From Microbacterium aurantiacum (lineage in GTDB: Bacteria > Actinomycetota > Actinomycetes > Actinomycetales > Microbacteriaceae): 64,000 bases of DNA. Positions 51,393 through 59,981 of this stretch are shown in pieces. The stretch is taken from assembly GCF_021654035.1 (NCBI RefSeq), contig NZ_JAJPDW010000001.1, positions 124,001 to 188,000 on the forward strand. The letters are read 5' to 3'. The notes beneath the pieces are model-generated. The model ran no database searches, was not told the origin of the DNA, and saw only the letters and a program-made list of their open reading frames with translations. Within the stretch, counting starts at the first letter, position 1. Every line of letters starts with the position of its first letter. Made by a program: the position numbers and the translations under genes.

Positions 51393-53013
51393 AGAACGTC
51401 GGTCCTCCCTGTGCGTTCTCCTGCCAGACCCCCCGCAGCCCGGGGCTCACCGCGAGGGTGCTGAGGCGCGCGTAGAGACCGATCGAGGTCGCGCGGTCGG
51501 CGATGAGCTCCTGGGCCTGGGCGTAGAGATCGGCCTGGGTCTCGGCGTCGGGCTCGGAGTTGGCCGCGAGGATCAGCGCCTCGAGCTCGGCATCCGCGTA
51601 GAAGGAACTGTTGGAGTAGTTCGGGTTGTCTTCGGTGCTCGGACGCCAGTTGATGTAGAGGATGCCGGAATTGATGGCCGTCCAGTACCCGACCGACAGG
51701 TCGTACGCGTCGGGCGTGCTGTACTTCCCGCCCCAGAGCTCGGCGGTGCTCAGGGGGAGGAGCTCCACCTTGAACCCGACGGCCTTGGCCTGCTCCTGCA
51801 CCGCCTGGAGGATCGACGCGCCGTCGGTGTTGATGATGGACCCCGCGCCGTACGGGAGGAGCGCTTCGAGGACCTCGCCGTCCTTCACGCGATATCCCTC
51901 GTCGTTCACCTCGGTCCAGCCGGCTCCCTCCAGCAGCGCCACCGCCTGCGCGGGGTCGTAGTCGTAGGTGTCGGCTGCCGCCTGGCTGTACGCGGGCGTC
52001 GCCTGGCTGACCGCGCCATTCCCCTCGAACGGGATGACGCCCTGCCCGATCGTCTCGACGATGGTGCGGCGGTCGAGCGCGTACGCGAAGGCCTTCCGCA
52101 CGTCCTCGTCCACGAACGGTCCCTGCATGGTGTTGAAGGAGATCTGCTGAGGACGACCGGCGGTGACGTACTTCTCGAGCGTGTAGCCCGCATCGTCGAG
52201 GCTCTGCCACGAGGTGGCCGGGACGTCGTAGATGAGGTCGGCCTCGCCGGACTGCAGCGCCGCCACCCGCGTGGTCGGGTCGGAGACGAACCGCCAGTCG
52301 ACCTTCTCGACGAGCGCGGGCCCGGTGTGCTGCGCATTGGCCGGCCAGGACGTGTACGCCTCGTTGCGGGCGAGGATGACGTTCTGCCCGCGGTTCCACT
52401 CCTCGACCGTGAATGCGCCCGATCCGATCGGCGCCGCGCAGTTCTCCTCGTCCGTACGGGTCTCCAGGGCCTCGTGCGACTGGATGCCGAAGTACCCCTG
52501 CGTGAGGTTCTGGATGAAGTTCGTGTACGGGCGCGACAGGTGCACCGCAACGGTGAGCTCGTCGATCGCCTCGGCGCGGTCGTAGTACCCGCCGAGCCAC
52601 ACCGCGGCGGTGCTGTTGCCGCCCTCCACCCAGTAGTCGAAGTTGTAGGCGATCGCCTCGGCGTCCACCGGGGATCCGTCGGTGAAGGAGACACCCTCCT
52701 TGAGGGTGATCTCGTAGGTCAGACGGTCGTCCGAGACCTCCCACTCCTCGGCGAGCCACGGCACGACCTCGCCGTCCTCGTCGAGGGAGAAGAGGCTGTC
52801 GAGCACCTGGTACGAGATGTAGGCCTGCTCGATCCAGCCGCCGAAGATGCACGAGGGCTCCTGCTGGTGGGCGTACACGATCGTGCCGCCCTCGACGGGC
52901 GCGGCGTCGGGACCCGGTGCGGTGGCGCCCGTGCTGCAGGCGGTGAGGGAGAGGAGGGCGAGGGACGCGGCGGCGGCGGTGAGCGGCAGCAGGCGGTGAC
53001 GGCGAGAGGGCAT
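51370..53013 (-). CDS. SBP_bac_5 solute-binding lipoprotein (peptide/nickel type)
   Basis: The 547-residue lipoprotein has the lipobox LSLTAC, then VEGGTIVYAHQQEPSCIFGG and the family-5 hallmarks WLAEEWEVSDDRLTYEITLKEG and KAFAYALDRRTIVE. It delivers its ligand to the permease pair. With a flavin monooxygenase at the operon end, the ligand may be an organosulfur or aminopolycarboxylate compound rather than a peptide. It is the first gene of the operon; four 10-bp-spaced GTCAY repeats lie about 93 bp upstream. Confidence 0.92.
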   Translation of the reverse strand: MPSRRHRLLPLTAAAASLALLSLTACSTGATAPGPDAAPVEGGTIVYAHQQEPSCIFGGWIEQAYISYQVLDSLFSLDEDGEVVPWLAEEWEVSDDRLTYEITLKEGVSFTDGSPVDAEAIAYNFDYWVEGGNSTAAVWLGGYYDRAEAIDELTVAVHLSRPYTNFIQNLTQGYFGIQSHEALETRTDEENCAAPIGSGAFTVEEWNRGQNVILARNEAYTSWPANAQHTGPALVEKVDWRFVSDPTTRVAALQSGEADLIYDVPATSWQSLDDAGYTLEKYVTAGRPQQISFNTMQGPFVDEDVRKAFAYALDRRTIVETIGQGVIPFEGNGAVSQATPAYSQAAADTYDYDPAQAVALLEGAGWTEVNDEGYRVKDGEVLEALLPYGAGSIINTDGASILQAVQEQAKAVGFKVELLPLSTAELWGGKYSTPDAYDLSVGYWTAINSGILYINWRPSTEDNPNYSNSSFYADAELEALILAANSEPDAETQADLYAQAQELIADRATSIGLYARLSTLAVSPGLRGVWQENAQGGPTFYDAHFVE

Positions 53014-53105
53014 CGGCGTTCCCGGGTACGGAGGACAGGTTCAGCCCGAGTGTGAAGAACCCGGGCGTCGTCCTCGATCCGCGCCGACACACGCCGTCGA
53101 AAGGC

Positions 53106-53140
53106 GTCACGCGGTGTCATTCCGCGTCATCCGGCGTCAT
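53106..53140. promoter_or_regulatory. Four GTCAY repeats at exact 10-bp spacing
   Basis: GTCAC (53106) and GTCAT (53116, 53126, 53136) start exactly 10 bp apart in the leader or promoter of the ABC operon, so all face the same side of the helix. This looks like an array for a cooperative regulator. No regulator gene lies beside it. Confidence 0.55.
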
Positions 53141-53153
53141 GCGCCGTTCGGGT

Positions 53154-53198
53154 GGCAGTTGTGGCCGCCTCAGCGTGGGGGAGGCGGCCAGTGCTGCC
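53154..53198 (-). terminator. Terminator of the FAD dehydrogenase gene
   Basis: TGGCCGCCTC (53162-53171) and GAGGCGGCCA (53181-53190) form a perfect 10-bp stem, extended by GGCAG/CTGCC (53154-53158 and 53194-53198). It lies 35 bp downstream, on the minus strand, of the stop at 53233 and insulates the ABC operon. Confidence 0.8.
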
Positions 53199-53232
53199 AC
53201 ATGAACGCCGCCCGCGCCGCGCGCACCCCCGC

Positions 53233-54909
53233 CTAGAGCCGCGCGACGAGCGACTGCCCGGCGGCGCGGCCGGTGAAGATGCAGCCGCCGAGGAACGTCC
53301 CCTCGAGCGCGTTGTAACCGTGAGCGCCGCCGCCGCCGAAGCCCGCGGCCTCGCCGACGGCGTAGAGACCCGGCATCCGCGATCCGTCCGGGGCGAGCAC
53401 GCGGCTTTCGAGGTCGGTCTGGATGCCGCCGAGCGACTTGCGGGTGAGGATGTGCAGCTTCACCGCGACGAGTCCGCCGGCCTTCGGGTCGAGCAGCCGG
53501 TGGGGCTTCGCCGTCCGGGTGAGACGGTCGCCGAGGAAGCGGCGGCTGTTGTGGATGCCGATCACCTGCTGGTCCTTCGAGAACGGGTTGGCGATCTCGG
53601 CGTCGCGCTGGCGGATCTGCCGCTCGATGTGATCGGCGTCGAGGATCGGGTCGTCGGTCAGCGCGTTCATCCTCGCCACGAGGTCACGGACGGTCGTGGC
53701 GGTGACGAAATCGGGCCCGAGGTCGCGGAAGGCGCGCACCGGGGGAGGCGCCCCGCGGCCGAGTCGGCTCTTGATCAGCAGGCGGTAGTCGCGGTTCGTG
53801 ATGTCGGGGTTCTGCTCCGACCCCGAGAGGGCGAACTCCTTCTCGAGCATCTTCTCGGTGAGGATGAACCACGAGTGGTCGAACTCGGCGAGGTCGGGGG
53901 TGGTCCGCAGGAGCTTCAGCGTCCCGAGCGTGTCGTAGCCGGGGAGCCCGGGCGCGGGGAGGCGCCTCCCGCGCGCATCCAGCCACATCGACGATGGCCC
54001 GGGGAGGATGCGGATCGCGTGCCCCGGCCAGATCGGATCCCAGTTGCGGATGCCCTCGGTGTAGTGCCACATGCGATCGCGGTTGACCAGGCGGGCACCC
54101 GCGGCGTCGGCGATGTCCAGCATCCGTCCGTTGACGTGGTGCGGGACGCCGGTGACCATCGAGCGCGGCGGTGTCCCGAGGCGCTCGGGCCACCATTTCC
54201 GCACCAGGTCGTGGTCGCCGCCGATGCCGCCGGTGGCGAGCACGACCGCCTGCGCGCGGAGCTCGAACGCCCCGATCGGCTCGCGATTCGAACGGATGCC
54301 GCGCGCGGCGTCGTCGGGCGCGAGCCGCGTACCGTTTACCCCGACGACCGCGCCGTTCTCCACGATCAGCCCGTCGACCCGGTGGCGCGAGTGCAGGCGG
54401 ACGAGGCCGGAGGCCATCGCCTCCCGCGCCCGGTCGGCGAACGGCTCGGAGATCCCGGTGCCCGTCCCCCACGCGACATGGAACCGGGGGACGGAGTTGC
54501 CGTGACCGCCCGCGGTGCCGTCGCCGCGCTCGGCCCAGCCGAGGACAGGCGCGAAGCGGATGCCGTGCTCCCGCAGCCACGGGAGCTTCTCGGTGGCCGC
54601 GAACTCGACGTACGCGCGCCCCCACCGCTGCGCCCACTCGTCTTCGGGGTGATCGCCGTCGAGGCGGTCCCAGCCGGCGGAACCCTGCCAGTCCTGCCAC
54701 GCGAGATCGAACGAGTCCTTCACCCCGAGGCGGCGCTGCGCGGGGGAGTCGACGAGGAAGAGCCCGCCGAACGACCAGAAGGCCTGCCCGCCGAGGTTCT
54801 GACCGTTCTCCTGCTCGACGATCGCCACGCGCTTGCCCGCGCGGACGAGTTCGCTGGTCGCGACGAGGCCCGCCAGGCCCGCGCCGACGACGATGACGTC
54901 TGCGTCCAT
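53233..54909 (-). CDS. KsdD-like FAD-binding dehydrogenase
   Basis: The 558-residue flavoprotein has the N-terminal FAD site DVIVVGAGLAGLVATSELV, then ENGQNLGGQAFWSFGG and the C-terminal FAD contact GLYAVGEAAGFGGGG. It is in the fumarate reductase/3-ketosteroid dehydrogenase superfamily, in the subgroup annotated as FAD-binding dehydrogenase. The substrate is unknown. It is divergent from the MDR gene at 55031 with a 121-bp gap. Confidence 0.87.
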   Translation of the reverse strand: MDADVIVVGAGLAGLVATSELVRAGKRVAIVEQENGQNLGGQAFWSFGGLFLVDSPAQRRLGVKDSFDLAWQDWQGSAGWDRLDGDHPEDEWAQRWGRAYVEFAATEKLPWLREHGIRFAPVLGWAERGDGTAGGHGNSVPRFHVAWGTGTGISEPFADRAREAMASGLVRLHSRHRVDGLIVENGAVVGVNGTRLAPDDAARGIRSNREPIGAFELRAQAVVLATGGIGGDHDLVRKWWPERLGTPPRSMVTGVPHHVNGRMLDIADAAGARLVNRDRMWHYTEGIRNWDPIWPGHAIRILPGPSSMWLDARGRRLPAPGLPGYDTLGTLKLLRTTPDLAEFDHSWFILTEKMLEKEFALSGSEQNPDITNRDYRLLIKSRLGRGAPPPVRAFRDLGPDFVTATTVRDLVARMNALTDDPILDADHIERQIRQRDAEIANPFSKDQQVIGIHNSRRFLGDRLTRTAKPHRLLDPKAGGLVAVKLHILTRKSLGGIQTDLESRVLAPDGSRMPGLYAVGEAAGFGGGGAHGYNALEGTFLGGCIFTGRAAGQSLVARL

Positions 54910-55030
54910 CCGCCCATCATGGCCGCTCCGGCGTGCAGACTCGACCCATGGGTGCCGTCCTCGTCTCGCAGCTGCTGCTCCGTGTGGCCTCCGCGGCGGG
55001 CGCGCTCGTCCTCCTCACGAAAGGTCCCCC

Positions 55031-56050
55031 ATGCGCGGAGTCATCATGCACGCCCCCGGCGACGTCCGGGTCGAAGACCGCGACCACCCGACGGTCGTCG
55101 AGCCGACGGATGCCGTCATCAAGCTCGCCGCGACCTGCATCTGCGGCTCCGACCTCTGGCCGTATCGCGGCGCGGAGCCGGTCGATCATCAGCCGATGGG
55201 GCACGAGTACGTCGGCACGGTGACCGAGATCGGTGCGGACGTCCGCACCCTCGCCGTCGGGGACTTCGTCGTCGGATCGTTCTTCGCCTCCGACAACACC
55301 TGCGAGATCTGCCGCGCGGGCTACCAGACCCACTGCGTCCACCGGCAGCAGGGAGCCCCGGGCGGGGCGCAGTCGGAGTACGCGCGGATCCCCCTCGCCG
55401 ATGGCACGCTCGTGGCGACGCCCGGGCAGCCGGACCCGGATCTGATTCCGTCGTTGCTGGCGGCATCCGACGTCCTCGGCACGGGCTGGTTCGCCGCGGT
55501 CGCCGCGGAGGTCGGCCCCGGGAAGACCGTCGCGGTCGTCGGTGACGGTGCGGTGGGACTCCTCGGCATCCTCGCCGCGAAGGAGCTGGGCGCCGAACGG
55601 ATCATCGCGATGTCGCGGCACGCCGATCGGCAGGCCCTCGCGCGGCGGTTCGGCGCCACCGACATTGTCGAGGAGCGCGGCGAGGAGGGCGTCGCCCGGA
55701 TCAAGGAGCTCACCGGTGGACTCGGCGCGCACTCCACCATCGAGGCTGTGGGCACCCAGGAGGCGATGATGCAGGCGATCCACGCGACCCGCGCCGGCGG
55801 GCACGTCGGCTTCGTCGGGGTGTCGCACGATGTCGCGATCGACGGGTCCCAGCTCTTCCGCTCGGGTGTGCACCTGCACGGCGGACCGGCTCCGGTGCGG
55901 CGTTTCCTCCCCGATCTCATCCGGCTCATCTGGGACCGCGAGATCGACCCGGGCGTGGTGTTCGACCTCGTGCTGCCGCTCGAGGAGGCCGCCGAGGGCT
56001 ACCGCGCGATGGACGAGCGTCGGGCCGTCAAAGTCCTGCTGACGGTCTGA
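55031..56050 (+). CDS. Zinc-dependent MDR alcohol dehydrogenase
   Basis: The 339-residue MDR enzyme has the catalytic zinc ligands in CICGSDLWPYRG (Cys) and MGHEYVG (His, Glu). The structural zinc lobe reads SDNTCEICRAGYQTHC, with three Cys residues and Asp where the first Cys would be, a known variant. The nucleotide site is VVGDGAVGLLG. The start is ATG 55031, not the longer frame. It probably oxidises a small alcohol with NAD(P). Confidence 0.87.
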   Translation: MRGVIMHAPGDVRVEDRDHPTVVEPTDAVIKLAATCICGSDLWPYRGAEPVDHQPMGHEYVGTVTEIGADVRTLAVGDFVVGSFFASDNTCEICRAGYQTHCVHRQQGAPGGAQSEYARIPLADGTLVATPGQPDPDLIPSLLAASDVLGTGWFAAVAAEVGPGKTVAVVGDGAVGLLGILAAKELGAERIIAMSRHADRQALARRFGATDIVEERGEEGVARIKELTGGLGAHSTIEAVGTQEAMMQAIHATRAGGHVGFVGVSHDVAIDGSQLFRSGVHLHGGPAPVRRFLPDLIRLIWDREIDPGVVFDLVLPLEEAAEGYRAMDERRAVKVLLTV

Positions 56051-56063
56051 GGGCGGTGCGCTG

Positions 56064-57173
56064 ATGCTCGCCGTCCGAACCTCGTCCCGCCGACTCGGTG
56101 TCGCGCTGGCGGCGCTCGCCGTGGGCGGGTTCGTGCTCGCGGGGTGCGCGGGATCCGTGTCTCCCTCCTCGTCCGCGCCGTCGACGTCGGAGCCGGGGGA
56201 GTCGGCGGCGGTGGTGCCGCAGGGTGAGCCCGCGACGGTCGCGGCGGACCTCGCGGCGCCGTGGTCGGTCGCCGTCGTCGGTGGTGCGGTGCTCGTCAGT
56301 GAACGCGACACCGGCGACATCCGCGAGATCGTCGGGGACTCCACGCGCGTGGTCGGGACGGTGCCGGGCGTCGTCTTCGGCGGCGAGGGCGGGCTCCTCG
56401 GGGTCGCCGCCGACGGCGACGACGGGCTCTTCGTGTCCTCGACCGGACCGGACGGCAACCGCGTGCAGCGGTTCGACGTGTCCGGAGCGCCGGGGTCGCT
56501 CGCGCTCGGTGACGCGGAAACCCTCCTCGACGGCATCCCCTCCGCCCGCACGCACAACGGGGGACGGATCGCGATCGGCCCGGACGGGATGCTCTACGTC
56601 ACGACCGGTGACGCGAACGTGCCCGATCTCGCGCAGGACCGCGACTCGCTCGCCGGGAAGATCCTGCGGATGACGCCGGAGGGCGCGGTGCCGGCGGACA
56701 ACCCGTTCCCCGACTCGTTCGTCTACAGCTACGGGCACCGCAATCCGCAGGGCATCGCGTGGGCGGAAGACGGGACGCTCTTCGCGTCGGAGTTCGGACA
56801 GAACACGTGGGACGAGCTCAACATCATCACCCCCGGCGCGAACTACGGCTGGCCCGTCGTGGAGGGCCAGGGCGACGGGGCGGACTTCGTCGACCCGGTG
56901 CAGCAGTGGGCGACCGCGGAGGCGAGCCCGAGCGGCATCGCCGTCATCGAGGGCACCGTGTTCATCGCGAACCTGCGCGGCGAGCGGGTGCGCGCCGTTC
57001 CGGTCGCCGACCCGTCGACGGCGACGGAGTTCTACGTCGGGGAGCTCGGGCGGATCCGCGACGTCGTCGCCGCGCCGGACGGCGATCTGTGGATCCTCAC
57101 GAGCAACACCGACGGCCGCGGCTCCGGCCCGCGCGACGGCGACGACCGGCTGCTGACGGTGGCGGTCGGGTGA
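56064..57173 (+). CDS. PQQ-type sugar dehydrogenase-like lipoprotein
   Basis: The 369-residue lipoprotein has the lipobox VLAGCAG and a six-bladed GSDH propeller, with GGEGGLLGVA, NGGRIAIGPDGMLYVTTGD and YGHRNPQGIAW, the motifs of soluble aldose dehydrogenases that use PQQ and calcium. It starts 13 bp after the MDR gene and shares one base with the next gene. No PQQ synthesis genes are near, so cofactor supply is open. Confidence 0.88.
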   Translation: MLAVRTSSRRLGVALAALAVGGFVLAGCAGSVSPSSSAPSTSEPGESAAVVPQGEPATVAADLAAPWSVAVVGGAVLVSERDTGDIREIVGDSTRVVGTVPGVVFGGEGGLLGVAADGDDGLFVSSTGPDGNRVQRFDVSGAPGSLALGDAETLLDGIPSARTHNGGRIAIGPDGMLYVTTGDANVPDLAQDRDSLAGKILRMTPEGAVPADNPFPDSFVYSYGHRNPQGIAWAEDGTLFASEFGQNTWDELNIITPGANYGWPVVEGQGDGADFVDPVQQWATAEASPSGIAVIEGTVFIANLRGERVRAVPVADPSTATEFYVGELGRIRDVVAAPDGDLWILTSNTDGRGSGPRDGDDRLLTVAVG

Positions 57174-58006
57174 TGGCGCTCCCCGTGATCGGTCCCGTCG
57201 CCGCGCCGGGCATCCACATCATGACCTTCAACATCCGGAGGCGCTCCTCGCGTCCCGGCGGTCCGATCGCCGACAGGTGGGAGCGTCGGCGTTCGCTCGT
57301 GGCCGAGGTGCTCCGTGCCGAGCGGCCGGTCGTGCTCGGCATCCAGGAGGCGCTACCGGATCAGGCGGATGCCGTGGCCCTCGCCCTCGGGGAGACCTAT
57401 CGGCGTCTCGGTCGGGGGCGCGAGCGCGAGGGGCGCGGCGAGGGGTGTCCGATCTTCGTCGACACCGCGCGGTTCGACATCCTCGCGCACCGGCAGGTGG
57501 CGCTGTCGGAGACGCCCGAGGTGCCGGGGTCTCGCGGGTGGTTCGCCGCGGCGCCGCGGACCGCGGTGATCGCGACCCTGCGCGACCGGGCGACCGGATC
57601 GGTGTGCGACGTCGTCAACACCCACTTCGATCACGTGTCGCCGCTTGCGCGAATGCGGTCGGCGGAGCAGATCCGTCGGATGGTGGTCGAGGGCGGACGC
57701 CCCGTCGTGGTGCTCGGGGACCTGAACGCCGGAGCCGGGTCGCGTCCGCTCCGGGTGCTCCTCGGCGACGGCCTGCTGGCGGACGCGTGGTCGCGGGCGG
57801 CAGTGCGCCGCACCCCGGAGTGGGGGACGCGGCCGAACTACCGGCGGCCCCGCGCCGACGCCCGTCGCATCGACTGGATCCTGGTCGGCGGGGGTCTCGA
57901 GGACGAGGTCGACATCGCCGCGATCAACGGCGAGTCCGTGCGCGGTCGCTGGCCGTCCGACCACCTCCCCGTCCAGGCCGTCCTCCGCCTCCCGCCCCCT
58001 CCCTGA
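57173..58006 (+). CDS. Endonuclease/exonuclease/phosphatase family protein
   Basis: The 277-residue protein starts at ATG 57173 (TGATG overlap). It has IMTFNIRR, the metal-binding Glu in LGIQEAL, NTHFDH, LGDLNAGAGS and the late SDHLPVQAVL, all the catalytic motifs of the EEP fold. It could act on DNA, phospholipids or phosphoesters; there is no signal peptide. It ends 15 bp before a very stable hairpin. Confidence 0.87.
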   Translation: MALPVIGPVAAPGIHIMTFNIRRRSSRPGGPIADRWERRRSLVAEVLRAERPVVLGIQEALPDQADAVALALGETYRRLGRGREREGRGEGCPIFVDTARFDILAHRQVALSETPEVPGSRGWFAAAPRTAVIATLRDRATGSVCDVVNTHFDHVSPLARMRSAEQIRRMVVEGGRPVVVLGDLNAGAGSRPLRVLLGDGLLADAWSRAAVRRTPEWGTRPNYRRPRADARRIDWILVGGGLEDEVDIAAINGESVRGRWPSDHLPVQAVLRLPPPP

Positions 58007-58021
58007 CGCCCCCCTTGACAC

Positions 58022-58088
58022 CGAGACTGCATCCTCCGGTCGAGACTGCACGTCGCGCACGCAGTCTCGACCGGAGGATGCAGTCTCG
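58022..58088. terminator. Perfect 28-bp inverted repeat hairpin
   Basis: A 28-bp perfect stem (58022-58049 and 58061-58088) with an 11-nt loop lies between convergent genes. Each arm itself contains the unit CGAGACTGC twice (once at each end) around GCATCCTCCGGT. It will stop transcription from both sides, and the internal repeat suggests a mobile palindromic unit. Confidence 0.8.
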
Positions 58089-58130
58089 CGGTCGGGGCTC
58101 GCGGTCGGGGGACGCGGTCAGGGGAGGGGG

Positions 58131-58463
58131 TCAGGGGCCCAGGTAGATCAGCGCCAGAGGCACGAGCATCAGGATGCCGAGCACGCCGCCGATGATCGAC
58201 AGGACGAAGCGCGTCCCCCGCCGCACGGCCACGATCACCCCGATCACGCCCAGCACCAGGGCGATGCTTCCGGCGATCGCGAGGAGCGGCACGAGGACGA
58301 TCCCGAGCCACCAGATCGCATTCATCTCGGGGATCAGCCCGATGAGGAAGACCGCCAGTGAGGGCAGGAGCAGGAGGGCGGCGACGATCACGGCGATCAG
58401 GCCGAGGACGTCGAGGCGGCGCCGCGGGCGCGCAGGCGCCGGCATCGGTGCGGGCGTGGTCAT
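58131..58463 (-). CDS. Small polytopic membrane protein
   Basis: From ATG 58463 (AAGGGGA upstream) the product has 110 residues: a Pro/Arg-rich N-terminus, then three hydrophobic segments (LDVLGLIAVIVAALLLLPSL; WWLGIVLVPLLAIAGSIALVLG; FVLSIIGGVLGILMLVPLAL). It has the look of DUF4190-type small membrane proteins of actinobacteria, but I cannot name it. It is divergent from the HerA-like gene. Confidence 0.7.
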   Translation of the reverse strand: MTTPAPMPAPARPRRRLDVLGLIAVIVAALLLLPSLAVFLIGLIPEMNAIWWLGIVLVPLLAIAGSIALVLGVIGVIVAVRRGTRFVLSIIGGVLGILMLVPLALIYLGP

Positions 58464-58490
58464 GTCGTCCCCTTCGTCGGAGCTCGTCGG

Positions 58491-58535
58491 ATCCATCCGG
58501 ATCCATCCGGTGCGACCCGGTGCGACCCGGTGCGA
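58491..58535. repeat. 10-bp tandem repeats in a divergent promoter
   Basis: ATCCATCCGG is repeated twice (58491-58510), followed by TGCGACCCGG twice (58511-58530) and a partial TGCGATCC. The 10-bp period faces one side of the helix and could change length by slippage. It separates the small membrane protein gene from the HerA-like gene. Confidence 0.7.
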
Positions 58536-58576
58536 TCCTATGGGCATGGACCCCCGGTTTCGCTAGCGTGAGACCC

Positions 58577-59659
58577 GTGGATCCGCGACTGATCATCGGC
58601 GCCCAGGTCGATTCCGGCGACCCTGCCGAGCTCCTGCCGACGAAGTTCAACCGCCATACGTTCTGGTGCGGGCAGAGCGGGTCCGGCAAGACCTACGCGC
58701 TCGGGGTCGTGCTCGAGCAGCTCATCGGTGCGACGCGACTGCCGGTGGTGATCCTCGATCCCAACTCCGACTTCGTCCGGCTCGGCGAGACACGGACGGA
58801 TGCCGATCCCGCCGCCGCGTCCGCGTGGGCCTCGCGCAGCATCCGTGTCCTCGGCCCCGGCGGCGACGAGCCGCTGAAGATCCGCTTCGTCGACCTTCCG
58901 ACCCGCAGCCGCGCGGCGATCATGCGCCTGGATCCGGTGATGGATCCCGAGTTCTTCAACATGGCCCTGCGGGTCAGCGAGCGGTTCCAGGGCCACACCC
59001 CCACGCCCGAGCAATTCGCGCGCTGGCTTCACCGAGATGACGACCCCGACCGCCGCCGCTTCGCGATGCGGCTGGAGAACCTCGGCATCCTCGATTGGGA
59101 TATCTGGGCCTGGGGCGGACGCGACGCCTCCGACGTCATCGACGAGGAGCACGACGCGACGGTCCTCGACCTCGGCGCCTTCCGCGAGCCGGGGGAGTTC
59201 AAGGCCGCGGCCCTGTCGGTGCTCGACCACCTGTGGCAGAACCGCGAGCAGCGCCGGCCGCGCCTCATCGTCATCGACGAGGCGCACAACCTCTGCTCGC
59301 CGGATCCGCAGACGCCCGCCGACCGGCTGCTGACCGAGCGCATCGTGCAGATCGCCGCGGAGGGGCGGAAGTTCGGGCTCTGGCTCGTGCTGTCCACGCA
59401 GCGGCCGTCGAAGGTGCACCCCAACGCGTTGTCGCAATGCGACAACGTCGCGCTCATGCGCATGAACGCCCCGAACGACCTCGCCGCGCTCGCCGAGTCG
59501 TTCGGCTTCGTCCCGCAGGACCTCCTCATGCGCTCGCCGGTGTTCGGTCAGGGTCAGGCGATCTTCGCGGGCGGGTTCACGGCCGCCCCGCAGCTGGTGC
59601 AGATGGGCGCGCGCCTCACGGTCGAGGGCGGCTCGGACGTCCCGGTGCCGCTCCGGTAA
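58577..59659 (+). CDS. HerA/DUF87-type ATP-binding protein
   Basis: The 360-residue ATPase has Walker A GQSGSGKT at about 32-39, Walker B RLIVIDEAHN, and a late STQRPSKV arginine-finger-like region, as in HerA/FtsK-type translocases (DUF87/DUF853). The start is GTG 58577, which falls 7 nt after TAGCGT (58564-58569), so the mRNA may be leaderless; GTG 58568 is an alternative. NurA is not next to it. Its 3' end overlaps the convergent membrane gene by 44 bp. Confidence 0.85.
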   Translation: MDPRLIIGAQVDSGDPAELLPTKFNRHTFWCGQSGSGKTYALGVVLEQLIGATRLPVVILDPNSDFVRLGETRTDADPAAASAWASRSIRVLGPGGDEPLKIRFVDLPTRSRAAIMRLDPVMDPEFFNMALRVSERFQGHTPTPEQFARWLHRDDDPDRRRFAMRLENLGILDWDIWAWGGRDASDVIDEEHDATVLDLGAFREPGEFKAAALSVLDHLWQNREQRRPRLIVIDEAHNLCSPDPQTPADRLLTERIVQIAAEGRKFGLWLVLSTQRPSKVHPNALSQCDNVALMRMNAPNDLAALAESFGFVPQDLLMRSPVFGQGQAIFAGGFTAAPQLVQMGARLTVEGGSDVPVPLR

Positions 59660-59903
59660 CGGCATCCGCTCCGGCAGAGACACCGGGTCCCTCCCGCTCG
59701 AACAGCCGCCGCACGCCCCCGCGCGCGAGCATCAGAACGATGATGAGCGCGGTGACGGCGAAGAACCCGCCGAGGCGCACTGCGTCGCCGAAGACGAGGT
59801 CGACGAGCTCCAGCACCAGGAACTTGCTCCCCGGCAGCACGAGCACGAGGGCTGCGATCCGGATGGTCCGCCGCCGCCCCGTGATCCGGGCGGGCGAGCG
59901 CAT
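59616..59903 (-). CDS. Small membrane protein overlapping the HerA-like gene
   Basis: The start is ATG 59903 with GAGGT 5 nt before it. The 95-residue product has a basic N-terminus (RITGRRRTIR), two hydrophobic segments (IAALVLVLPGSKFLVLELVDLVFG; LGGFFAVTALIIVLMLA) and an Ala/Gly/Pro-rich tail. The hydrophobic pattern and ribosome site support a real gene, though its last 44 bp are antisense to the ATPase gene. Function is unknown. Confidence 0.6.
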   Translation of the reverse strand: MRSPARITGRRRTIRIAALVLVLPGSKFLVLELVDLVFGDAVRLGGFFAVTALIIVLMLARGGVRRLFEREGPGVSAGADAVTGAAPGRPSRPRP

Positions 59904-59981
59904 TGTAGACCTCGCGCACCCCCCGGGTAAAGATCCCCCTCGATCGGCCCTGCCCCGTTCTGGCCGCATTATCGTGACTGC

